A program made the position numbers and the translations under genes. Below the pieces are notes generated by a model. That model searched no databases, was not told where the DNA came from, and saw only the letters and a program-made list of their open reading frames with translations. Source: Mangifera indica (Eukaryota; Streptophyta; Magnoliopsida; Sapindales; Anacardiaceae). Taken from it: 64,000 nt of DNA. Positions 34,810-45,879 of the stretch are shown in pieces; position 1 is the first letter of the stretch, and the number at the start of each line of letters is the position of its first letter. Location: NCBI RefSeq assembly GCF_011075055.1, contig NC_058153.1, positions 4,340,001-4,404,000 on the forward strand. The letters run 5' to 3'.

Positions 34810-35596
34810 CTAAATTGCAAGAATTCCAGTAGAGAAGATGTGATCTCTTGTGTAAGGGGAACTTGACATATCTGCAGACCTAGAAACCTCCGATCTGCAC
34901 TGTTCTTTTCTCTCATCCATCATTATTTGTCTCGATCGGCACTCACTGCTACAAAATGCCTTCTCTCCTCTGTAAATTCATCAACTTCATGTTATTAAAC
35001 ATCATCATCATAACCGAGTACAGAATCAATCGTGAATAAAAGAAAAATTCCAAGTACCTGTACATGTATATGTCTTTGCCATGGAGTTTTTTCCTGCACA
35101 AATTACAAGAACTCATAAAGTCTGAAGTGGGGTAAACTGAAATCTCTTCCACAACAACTCTCGCCGGCGATTCCTCAATTATTCTACCATCTCCGCCGCT
35201 TCTTTTCCGTTCACCGCCGTCGTAGTAAACCTTCGTGAAGGACTTATTTGGTTCGTAACAAGTCACATAAGTATAATCCTCCAAGCTCTCCATCTCCACA
35301 TCACATCTATCACAAGCTCTGCCTGATGAACTCACCGGAATCGGACTCGATTTATTCAAACCTGCTGGGCTAAACACAGCACCCCCATCGCCATTACTAC
35401 TGCACTTATCCAGTGCAGCAACAATTCCCAATCCAACCCCACCTACATCATAACATTTTACACCTCTTGGCGACTGAATTTTCAAGTCTAACGGGCCTCT
35501 CGGACTGGAACCCATATCCAAAAAACTGGTACGGTTGCGAGAAACCAGTAAAGCCGAGAGCTTTCCGATGACCGGACGGGGTCTGTTGCCCAACAT
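34810..35596 (-). CDS. FCS-like zinc finger (FLZ, DUF581) protein
   Basis: Two exons: 35058-35596 and 34810-34969. They total 699 nt, coding 232 residues plus stop. The GT donor at 35057 and CAG acceptor at 34970 join in phase so that MYR is followed by GEKAFCSSECRSRQIMMDER. The FLZ domain (residues about 159-205) has the paired Cys sets SCNLCRKKL (C164, C167) and FCSSEC (C186, C190). The N-terminus MLGNRPRPVIGKLSALLVSR is typical of the family and supports the ATG at 35596; an in-frame upstream ATG at 35644 adds 16 hydrophobic residues not seen in relatives. FLZ proteins are plant-specific adaptors that bind SnRK1 kinase subunits and link energy or stress signals. The best positional match is Arabidopsis At1g19200, next to JAZ1, as here. 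No lesion seen. Confidence 0.93.
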
Positions 35597-38386
35597 GGCT
35601 GAAGAATTTTGATGTAGCAAGAGAAGAAAGAGGAGAGATGTCAATAAATCTCTGCAAATTGCTGAGGGGGGGCTTTAATTTATGAAAGAGCTGGAGTGGG
35701 TGGACCTAGCTCATTGGCTTGGAGTTTGGAATTTTTTTTATAATTTTATTTATAAATAATAATTTATCATTATAAAATAAAGTGATTAAAATTTAAAAAT
35801 AATAAGATATTTAATTATATTATAATATATTATTATTTAAATATAAAATTATTTTTAAAAATTATATAGGTAATTTTATTAATATGATTATAATTAAAAT
35901 TTTAATTATTTAATAATAATATTAAAATATTTTTTTGTGAGTAGGGTAGCTTTTATATTGTCTTTTTCTAATGATGAAGACTCGCTGCTAATTTTACTTA
36001 AAAAATAGATTCCTTTAATAGTAGATACGTGGCACTTTTCTTCCTACTCTCGATTATTACTCAATTGCCCGACCCCACTTTTGAATGTCCTGTCGTTTAC
36101 CGGGCCCACCTTTTTATCGTTATTCTCTCAGTTGTCAAATGAAATGTAGAAAAAGAAAGGATAGGAGAAATAATGTGGTTCCTTCCATTTATATTAATAT
36201 TATAATTATTTATTTTAAATATATAAATATATGTTCAAATAATTTAATTATATAATAATATATATAAATGGATTCTTATTTAAAGTGAGTTTATTTAAAT
36301 TTGAAATGACTTTTATTCAAATAAGTTTAAACATAAATCAATAAAATTATATGTACTTATTTTTTATATATAATTTATATATACAGATGAGGTGTTATTA
36401 TATAATTAGATATTTTTTTATCATATGATGACACATATTTTAAAATCATGATGATATATCACTGTGTACATGAATTGTATATCAAAAATAGGTACATATA
36501 ACATTGTTTAACATAAATATAAGATAATGAGTTTAAGCCTAAACCTAAATATAAGTTTGAAAGTACAAAAAAACAAGTCTGAACCTAAACCCAAACAGGT
36601 ATCTTGTTTCGCTCACGAGTCGAGCATAGCTCAATTTTATTAATAACTAAACTCTAAAATGATGTCATACAATTGAGTCTGTCAAACTTGAGATGCGAGT
36701 CTAAAGCCAAGCAGAGCGAACCCAAACTAGAACACACAAATCCAAGTTAAGTATTGTTCGATCATGAACGTTAAAATTATGAAGCGAGTTAAATACAACA
36801 CGTGTTTAGAGAGCTCAACAAGCCCAAGTCTCGACTCATTGAGAATGAGTTTAACCCTGTTTACATTTAGTTCGACTCATATTCATATATATGTATATAT
36901 TTATATACTCAAAAAGAATATATATAATATTATTGTTATATTTTTATTTATTTCTATTTTTTAATAAAAATAACAATAATTAAGATAAATTATTGAATCA
37001 ATAAAATTATACTGATAAACAATAAATACAAATTTATATATAAATGAAAATATATTATTATTTAATTAAATATTATTTTATTTTAATTAAATAATAATAT
37101 ATAATTATTTTCGGTATAAATATATAATTTTTCTTTAAAAGAAATTATAAATTTATTTTTTTAATTTTCACAACACACATTTTCATTTTTCACGTATTAT
37201 GATAACTTTGGTATTGTTAAAAGCACATAATTCCTTTTTTCTAGAGTATCGCATGCACATGATAAAAAAATCTAGATATTTTTAGAAGGCCAAATATCTA
37301 TTTCCTATTTGATGAGATTATAGATCCTCACATTTTAATTTTAAAAAAAACCAATTTCTCATTTATTTGTTAAAGTCAAGATTAATTTTAACAATTAAAA
37401 AATATTTATACTATTTTTGTCAAATATTATAATAAAAATATAATTATTTATCATTTTATTCTATGTATTTAAAATATTATAATAATGTTAATATTGATTT
37501 GAATTCTGAATAATATCATGAGGTGTAAATGTTATTTTATAAAATTTTACTACAGATAAATAGATATGTTCTCTCTATTACGTTTAAGAAATTACATATT
37601 TAACCCATATATTTAAAAAATATTTTAGTCCCCCAATAGTTGTAATAGGACATTTATACTCCTAAATTATTATACTTTATTCAGTTATTTGAAAATGTAA
37701 ATATAATTTTTAAAACTATTAAAAGATATATTGAAATTTTAAAATTTTTAAAAACACCTTTAAATTTCTTTCATGTCAAAAAACTTTCTTAAAATTTTAT
37801 TAATATCTCTAATATTTTTAAAAATTAAAGTTTACCCTTAAATATATGATTATACGTCACTGCACTCTTATCGATTTATCTATATTTGTACTAGTAAACA
37901 TTTTATCATTTTTAATTAAAATTAATATAATTAGGATAAAATAACATTAAATAAAATTTTAATAAAAATATATATACACACTTTTGAAACATAATTTATA
38001 TATATAAACGATATGTCATCATGTAAATAAATGATTTTGAATTAAAAATAAAATAACATTTAATCACATAATAATAGATCATTGTGTACCCAAATTATAT
38101 ACCAAAAAGTATTCATATATATAGCATTGCTCATAAAATTTTGAGGATAAAGTGTTGTATAATTTAAGTAATTTTTTGTCTTTTTAGTAATTTTATATAA
38201 AATTTAACATATTTCTATTAAAAAAAAACACTTAACGAATAGGTGAGAAATTGACTTTTTGAATCTTAAATGCAGGAAATTTTTCATTCGGGCCTTTTAA
38301 AAGTTAAAATTGGAATACAATCTACTTCTTAAGATTTAATGAAACCTACAAGAAGATGTCAAACCATAATTCTGTTATTTATTCTT
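35597..38386. other. AT-rich DNA upstream of FLZ, with repeats
   Basis: The first few hundred bases are the FLZ promoter and 5' UTR; a clear TATA box cannot be chosen among many AT runs. Then follow AT-rich stretches and a second copy of the TCGA-rich interspersed repeat (36530-36880). No coding region is supported. Confidence 0.5.
36530..36880. repeat. Interspersed repeat, copy B
   Basis: It aligns with 28165-28585 around TTTATTAATAACTAAACTCT, GATGTCATACAATTGAGTCT and CTCATTGAGAATGAGT. It is strongly diverged, with ends not defined. Confidence 0.5.
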
Positions 38387-39596
38387 GGCCAAAGGACTAT
38401 TTCTGATTTCTCAAGTTTTTTTTTTTGTTAACTTTGAAAATTTTATTTACCCATCTATAGACTGTTAAAATTAACTAAGTCTATTAGTCATATCATTTTT
38501 TTCCTTAAACCCTAAGGGGGCATTTGGTTGGCATCTTTTAAGATTACCTTGGTAATCTATCTTTTATTCTCTTGTTTGGTCTATCAGTAATAAAATATTA
38601 CAGTAATCTTCTATTACCAATATTGACGTGACAGGTAATATAAATGGTAATCTGATTACCACCTTCATCTTAGGTATTTAAAGATTACTGAGATAATCTT
38701 GAGTTTATTATAATTATATTATTATTTATTAATTTTTTGAGATAAAAATAAATTTATTTTTAATTAATATGACAAATAATAAAAAATATTTAAAATAATT
38801 ATATTTGAGAGCATTTAAGTAAAATAATTTACTAGTAATCTTTTATTACCTTTAACCAAACACAATAATTATTTATACCTATCAAATTTTATCAAACATA
38901 GTAATCATTTATACCCAGTAATCTTCTAAGTAATCTATCTTTAAGGTAATCTTTCTATTTTGGTAATAAAACATTACCCAAACCAAACGCCCCCTAAAAA
39001 TTAACAATTTTCCCCCAACTTAAGTTTTCAAAAACTGTATTTTTCTCCTAAGATTTTCAAACTTTTAGAGCCAATTTCTTTGGCAACAACTGACGATCTC
39101 CAAGCACCTACTCTTCCTTTCTGTCGCCTCCTATTTCTCGTCGTGCATCTTCCGACGTTGTGTGGCATCTTCGTCTCTGAACAAAGTCGATTCATCTTCT
39201 TTTGAGACCAAGACGCATCGTCTTCATCGACGACGACGACGACACCACACGTGTCGAAAGATGTATAATCGAAAATAGGAGGCACCGAAAAGGAAGAGTA
39301 GGTGCTTAGAGATCATCGATCATTATCGAAAAAATTGGATCTGAAAGTTTGAAAACCTTATGGGAAAAATACAGTTTTTAAAAACTTGGGTTGAGATAAA
39401 AATTGTTAGTTTTTAGGGTTTAGGGAGAAAATAAAATCAAATTTAAATTTATTTTTAATTGTTTAAATAAAATGATGATTTTACCTTTGAAACCTTTAAG
39501 TTTAACGATCTATAAGTAGGTAAATGAAATTTTTAAAGTTAACGGAGAAAAACTTGAGAAATTAACATACTTTGGGTGAAAAATAGTTCTTTGGCC
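38387..39596. mobile_element. Non-autonomous MULE, 1210 bp, perfect 9-bp TSD
   Basis: The ends GGCCAAAGGACTATTTCT and, inverted, GGCCAAAGAACTATTTTTCA are followed by long related arms. TTTATTCTT is repeated exactly at 38378-38386 and 39597-39605, a 9-bp Mutator-type duplication. The centre (39060-39300) is GC-richer, with CGACGACGACGAC and an 85-codon minus frame (39028-39285) of unknown origin, unlike the cargo of the 7.4-kb MULE. A Tourist MITE (38516-38994) sits in the left arm. Confidence 0.85.
38516..38994. mobile_element. Tourist-like (PIF/Harbinger) MITE, 479 bp, TAA TSD
   Basis: The ends GGGGGCATTTGGTTGGCA and, inverted, GGGGGCGTTTGGTTTGGG are inverted repeats typical of Tourist MITEs. 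TAA flanks both sides (38513-38515, 38995-38997). The interior is AT-rich with repeated GGTAATCT/TTATTACC words. No coding capacity. Confidence 0.85.
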
Positions 39597-39605
39597 TTTA
39601 TTCTT

Positions 39606-40235
39606 GGCCCAAACTTATTCCTACCCAAATTTTTTTTTCAAAAAATACTTAAATATTTATTTATTTATTTTTGTTACCACTATTAAAGATAAAATTATTA
39701 TTTTAAAATTTTATTTTAATTTTAAAAAAATTAATAATTATCTATATATTTAAATTATATATAAAATATATATACATATAACAGGACTCTGCCACTTTTG
39801 TCCAAAGTTTGGGAAGAGCAAAGTGAGAGCTTACTTGAAAGGCATAGCTACCAAGCAACTCTTGACATCTGTCCAACCATTTGCGGTGACTGACGATTGT
39901 ATTGGAGTTAACTTCTGGGCCAAGTCCACACAATGACAATGACCCTCCTGGCCCTACTTTGCCCGACGTCGTTTTATTTATTAATAGTCAGAGTATTGAT
40001 GCTCAAGTTGACATCGACTCATGCCCCTCTTATTGTTGCCCCTCAATTATTAAATTTCCATAGGCTAATCCTATTAAATTATTACATTTTTGAGGTGTCA
40101 AGATGTTGACACGCCTTTTTATAATAAGAATTATTATTTTTTAATAAATTCATGAAAGTTGTTTTTGGAATTATCATTTGTGGTTTTAGTGAGTTGTACT
40201 TTTCTTTATCCGACCAAAATTGTAATTGGGATAAT
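39606..40235. other. AT-rich intergenic DNA, no gene recognised
   Basis: The 65-codon minus frame 39742-39939 lies in a GC-richer patch (39780-39990) without motifs. Nothing else seen. Confidence 0.45.
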
Positions 40236-40515
40236 TATCTTGAAGTGGTTTTTGTGATAAATTAATAATAATATAATTTTAAAGCAATGATATATTTACA
40301 TATTTTTAATAAAAAATTTCATCCGAGTCAAATTATCATATTAGGATCAAATTAATTACATTAAATAATAAAAATTTTGATTTCAATGATTAATCTCACA
40401 ATCACTAAATTAAATAAATTAAAAGTTTGATTTTTATATGTTATCAAAATAGACTTAAATCTATATTCTCTTAAAATAAAATTTTTTTTTTTACTATTTA
40501 AACTACCCCTTAAAG

Positions 40516-42849
40516 ATTATATGTATATATTTTTTATATACATTTTAATATTATTTTATTTATAACTTAATATTATTTAATTATATAATAATATATTATC
40601 TATATATCTAAGTTACGTATTATATATAATTTTTTTGGAGCTTACCTACACCAACTACTAATATAACATAAAATGAGGCTTTCATTAGTTTGATTCGTAG
40701 GTTGAACAAAATTGTAAATAAATGATGATACCTAGAAATAAAATGTTGATATCACTTTCATTGAGGATATCAATAGATTCGATTTCTTAATAGCAAAGAA
40801 AAATGTGAATTTGATATCATTTTCTTGGATAATGTGCAATTAAATTAATTAAGTTATTGGTAGGACTTCTCATTATCAGTTAATATCCACAATTTAGCGT
40901 ATTGCGTGAGATTACTTATGATGACAACAATTAAAATATAAGAATTCTTAGATAAGTCTACTACGGGTTTGTGCAGAGAAATTAGGCCAAAGGATTATTT
41001 TCACTCAAAGTATGTTGTTTTTCCAAGTCTCTCTTTTTTCAAACTTTGAAAATTTCAAACCTATGAGAGGTTAAGTTTATTAGTTTTAAGAGTAAAATCA
41101 TTATTTCATCTGTAATATTAAAAATAAATTAAAATTTAATCTCTTTTCCCCCCCTAAACCTTAAAAACTAAAAATTTTCCTTCTCAAACCAAGTTTTAAA
41201 AAATGGCATTTCCCTCCTAGGGTTTAGTTTCAATCTCCGATGTCAAATCTGACGCTATTGTCAACTACAAAGAGTCCTTGACGCATCACTATACTTAGGC
41301 GGTCTCTCTCCCCTCCTTTGGAACTTTGACAGACAAAGATCTTGTCTAAGAAGAAGAAGACGAAACTCTTTGTCTTTCTAGATGAGATCTTCTTTAGCCG
41401 AAGTTCCAAAGGAGGGGAAAGAGACTGTCAAATCATGTTGATGCATTGAAAACTTTTCGTAACTGGTGATGGCAACAGAGATTGAAAACTGAACCTTGAG
41501 GGGCAAATATCCTTTATTAAAACTTGGCTTAAAGAAAAATTTTTAGTTTTTAGGGTTTAAGGGGAAGGAGAAACTTAAATTTTAAGGGGTTAGTGTTTTG
41601 TTAACTTTAACTGTCTATAAGTAGGTGTTTGAAATTTTCAAAATTGAGGAAAAAACTTTGAAGGTTATATATATATACATTTTGAATATTATTTTATTTA
41701 TAATTTAATATTATCTAATTATATAATAATATATTATTATATATCTAAATTATATACTATATATGATTTTATTGGAGCATAGCTACACCTACTACTAATA
41801 TAACATAAAATGAGGCTTTCATTAGTTTGATTCGTAGGTTGAACAAAATTGTAAATAAATGATGATGCCTAGAAATAAAATGTTGATATCACTTTCATTG
41901 AGGATATCAATAGATTCAATTTCTTAATAGCAAAGAAAAATGTGAATTTGATATCATTTTCTTGGATAATGTGCAATTAAATTAATTAAGTTATTTGTAG
42001 GATTTCTCATTATTAGTTAATATCCACAATTTAGCGTATTGCGTAAGATTACTTATGATGACAACAATTAAAATATAAGAATTCTTAGATAAGTCTACTA
42101 CGAGTTTGTGCAGAGAAATTAGGCCAAAGGATTATTTTCACTCAAAATATGTTGTTTTTCCAAGTCTCTCTTTTTTCAAACTTTGAAAATTTCAAACCTA
42201 TGAGAGGTTAAGTTTATTAGTTTTAAGAGTAAAATCATTATTTCATCTGTAATATTAAAAATAAATTAAAATTTAATCTCTTTTTCCCCCCTAAACCTTA
42301 AAAACTAAAAATTTTCCTTCTCAAACCAAGTTTTAAAAAATGACATTTCCCTCCTAGGGTTTAGTTTCAATCTCCGATGTCAAATCTGACGCTATTGTCA
42401 ACTACAAAGAGTCCTTGACGCATCACTATACTTAGGCGGTCTCTCTCCCCTCCTTTGGAACTTTGACAGACAAAGATCTTGTCTAAGAAGAAGAAGACGA
42501 AACTCTTTGTCTTCCTAGATGAGATCTTCCTAGATGAGATCTTCCTTGGTTAGAGTTCCAATGGAGAGGAAAGAGACTATCAAATCATGTTGATGCATCG
42601 AAAACTTTTCATAGCTAGTGATGGCGACAGAAATTGAAAACTAAACCTTGGGGGGCAAATATCATTTATTAAAACTTGGCTTAGAGGAAAACTTTTAGTT
42701 TTTAAGGTTTAAAGGGAGGGAGAAGATTAAATTTTAAGGGGTTAGTGTTTTGTTAACTTTAACTGTCTATAGGTAGGTGTTTGGAATTTTCAAAGTTGAG
42801 GGAAACTTGGAAAAACAACATACTTTTGGTGGGAATAAATCTTTTTGCC
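40516..42849. repeat. Local tandem duplication of about 1.15 kb carrying a MULE
   Basis: Two units, about 40516-41659 and 41660-42849, are nearly identical (GGCTTTCATTAGTTTGATTC in each, and GGCCAAAGGATTATTTTCAC at 40985 and 42122). The second contains a complete MULE and the first has its right end cut off at the unit junction. Confidence 0.85.
42122..42849. mobile_element. Non-autonomous MULE in the second unit
   Basis: The left end GGCCAAAGGATTATTTTCAC and the right end GGTGGGAATAAATCTTTTTGCC are inverted. Flanks GAGAAATTA and AAAAAATTA could be a worn 9-bp duplication. The central part (42360-42540) is GC-richer cargo with AAGAAGAAGAAGACGA; its truncated twin is at 40985-41659. Confidence 0.6.
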
Positions 42850-43554
42850 AAAAAATTATATTAGATACAAGAAACAGATGAGACACATAATTTTTTATAT
42901 GATTTGTTCGATAATCAAAATAACTATGTCCACAATGTTATATTTTATTTAGTATGAAAAAAGTACCAAAATAGTTCAAGATTTTCCTTTTTGTAGGTAG
43001 TGTGTAGTATTTTTTTTTTTGTAACGAAGAATCCTATTTGAGTTAGACTATTCCTTTAGGATCGAACTAAACACACCAAGTAGGTATAACCATAAGTCCA
43101 GTGAGTAGTCCCATAACTATTGCATTAGGTCATCAGAAGAAACTTGAACTCGTACTCTCTTCTACACATAGTTCATTCTTTTATTACTCAAATTACCCTT
43201 TGATGGAGCTACCTTGTATTTGGTCTCCTCTTTTCTAATATCTATCTTTTTTAATCTCTCTCTTTTTTTAATTTCTCCTTTGTATACAATTTTTTTTCCT
43301 CAAAAAAGTATATTTAAAACTCCTTTAACTTAAGGTTTTGACCATGATTTAAATTCAAAGAAGAAGTTATACATATATCAACAACATTTTATGTTTGAGG
43401 AAATTAACATTTTATTAGATGACTATTATAAAGATGTAATATTGTAGAATCAATGTGAGTCCCTCCTTCGATAAGCACGACAAAACATTCTTCTTTATAA
43501 ATTATAAATTTGATATAGTCTAATCATTAGTTGTTAGTCGTTTATCAAGATGTT

Positions 43555-43808
43555 TGTAACCTCTCCTAACCATTGGGTGTGTTACAGAAAAACGGCATGA
43601 GTTCCCCTATTTTAGAGGGCCCGGGGAATATTTTTCTCTTTTTCATTATGCCCTTTAACACTCCCAATTTGTAATTCACACAAACCAGTCCTACCAATCG
43701 ACTGGATTTTCATCACATAATCATAATAAATAAAATAAGTACATAATAATAACTATCATAAAAAAAATTATCACCCACAGAAACTGTATAACTAATTTTC
43801 CAAACTAG

Positions 43809-43876
<68 letters not shown>

Positions 43877-45843
43877 CATATACATCATAACATTTAAGTC
43901 AACAAAATTATGGTGCCTTCCTGCCTTAGCCTCATGTCTCATTAGTGCTTCCCGGAACCTTTGCTGCATTTCTTTACCTGTAAAATATTAAATTAAATGG
44001 AGTGAGCGACTATGGCTCAGTAAGAAAATCATACTCAACACTTAAAGCATTTTATACCAGTACTAATCTTTTATAATCTTTTCCATACTCAGCGTGTCTG
44101 AACTATTTACAACAAAATAATTGACACAGGACATGCATTTAACACATATCATAATTCTTTTCTTTCACACATTTATTCATTTCCTTACTATACAGATATG
44201 ATTCACTCATTATGATTTATGCATGTATGAGTGTCATGACATTTTTATTTTCTGATCGTACATCTTTCTTAACTCTTTATCAGCCACACAGGCTTGTATG
44301 CATAATTCTAATGCAAATGACTTTCATAAAATATTTACTAATTTGTTTCTCTCTCATTCTCATTGATCGATTTAGACTACATATGATAGTACTTACAGTC
44401 ACCATACAAAATATAATTCTCTCTTACACGCATATTTTTTTTTCTTTGCTGTCCACACAGTACAACTAATATTTTTCTTTGATGTCCACACAGTACAGCT
44501 GATATTTTTCTTTTGCTGTCCACACAGTACAGCTGATATTTTTCTTTGCTGTCCACACAGTACAGCTGATATTTTTTTCTTTGCTGTCCACACAGTACAG
44601 CTGGTTGTCCACACAGTACAACCGATTATTTTATTTGTTGTCCACACAGTACAGCTGGTTGTCCACACAGTACAACCGATTATTTTATTTGCTGTCCACA
44701 CAGTACAGCTGGCGTGTAAGGATTTTTAGTATGTTTTCTGCTTTCCTGTATCATATGAGTCATTGTAAAAACATGCATGACTTAGCCTCTTTCTTTTTTT
44801 TTTATTTTTCTAAATCATGCATATGTTATGATTCCTCATGTATGCATATATAACCATAATATGAAATATGCGCATTTGTTATTTTCCCTTATTCTTTTCA
44901 TTCCTTCTCAAATATCATATTATTTTCTCATGCATTTATATATATATCATGCCTCAAATTAATTTCAATTATACAATATAGGCTTAATATAAGGGTTATT
45001 TCACATATTTTATGCACATAATTAAGCAAAATTAACCTATATCACATAAAATGACATTTTTACCCTTATGGCCAAAATTACCTTTTTACCCTTATGGCCA
45101 AAAATTACATCATGAATCCTAATGAACTCTTTTATCCTTTTAAGCATAAATCACCTTAATTCTAATACCTTACATACTGATATAAGTAAAGGTTATTTAA
45201 ATAACCTAACTCAAATTTACTTTAAGTATGTAAAGTATGAAATTCTTACATTTTCTTTGCCAAATAGGTGATTTAAGCTTATTCACCTTCTTTTCTTCTT
45301 CTTGGCAACCTTAATCAACCAAAAATATGATCATTGATCAAACTCTCAAATTTCACATATCTTAAAAATTAAATTTCTTACCTTAGAACTGACCAGAATT
45401 GACAGATCTACACTTTTTATAACTAGGGCCTCTGGAAATTAGGTGGTTTAGCTAGGTTTTTGGACGAATTTTGGTTAAGGAAAGTTTTTAGCTCAACAAT
45501 GGAGTTCTCGGCAAAAATGGAAGAGAAAATGAATAGAAATAAATTTATAAGCCTATTGGACCATTTTGCCCTTAATCTTTTCCATAAATTACTATTTTAT
45601 CCTTAGCCAATTACCAAAAACCCTTAGCACCACCATATAATTTCAAGTGTGCCCTTCAATTTTAATTCCCACTTTGTCCCTTGAATCTTTATAAAATGAC
45701 CATTTTACCCCTTTGAAAAATATTGCTCATTTAGTAGTTTTCTCTAATTCTTTTACAATTTCTTTACACAACAAGTTGTAAAATCCATTCTAGGGTAATT
45801 TTGGAAGTGGAGTTTACTGACACACCTGAATTCGGATGTTACA
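43555..45843 (-). repeat. 3' LTR of the chromovirus
   Basis: 2289 bp from TGTAACCTCTCC to GGATGTTACA on the plus strand. It contains a (TA)n tract (about 43811-43874) and the CTGTCCACACAGTACAGC minisatellite (about 44445-44715). Confidence 0.93.
44445..44715. repeat. LTR minisatellite, nine units (3' LTR)
   Basis: Nine copies of GTCCACACAGTACA in units of about 20 or 33-36 bp (TTTGCTGTCCACACAGTACA followed by GCTGATATTTTT or ACCGATTATTTT). GCTGT and ACAGC in each unit can pair. The 100-codon minus frame here (CTVWTAKKK repeats) is a by-product of the repeat. Confidence 0.9.
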
Positions 45844-45857
45844 TTTCTTCCCCCCTT
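45844..45857 (-). other. Polypurine tract of the chromovirus
   Basis: On the minus strand AAGGGGGGAAGAAA directly precedes the 3' LTR and is the expected plus-strand primer. Confidence 0.85.
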
Positions 45858-45879
45858 AAAAGAATTTCGTCCTCGAAAT

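Noticed and set aside
39245..39255. CACGTG at 39250 as a G-box
   Set aside because: It lies in MULE cargo with no gene downstream; those near 46255 and 48052 are inside the retrotransposon pol region.
44399..44701. 100-codon minus frame of CTVWT repeats, repeated at 51597-51899
   Set aside because: It is a translation of the LTR minisatellite; it appears in both LTRs because they are copies, not because it is a gene.
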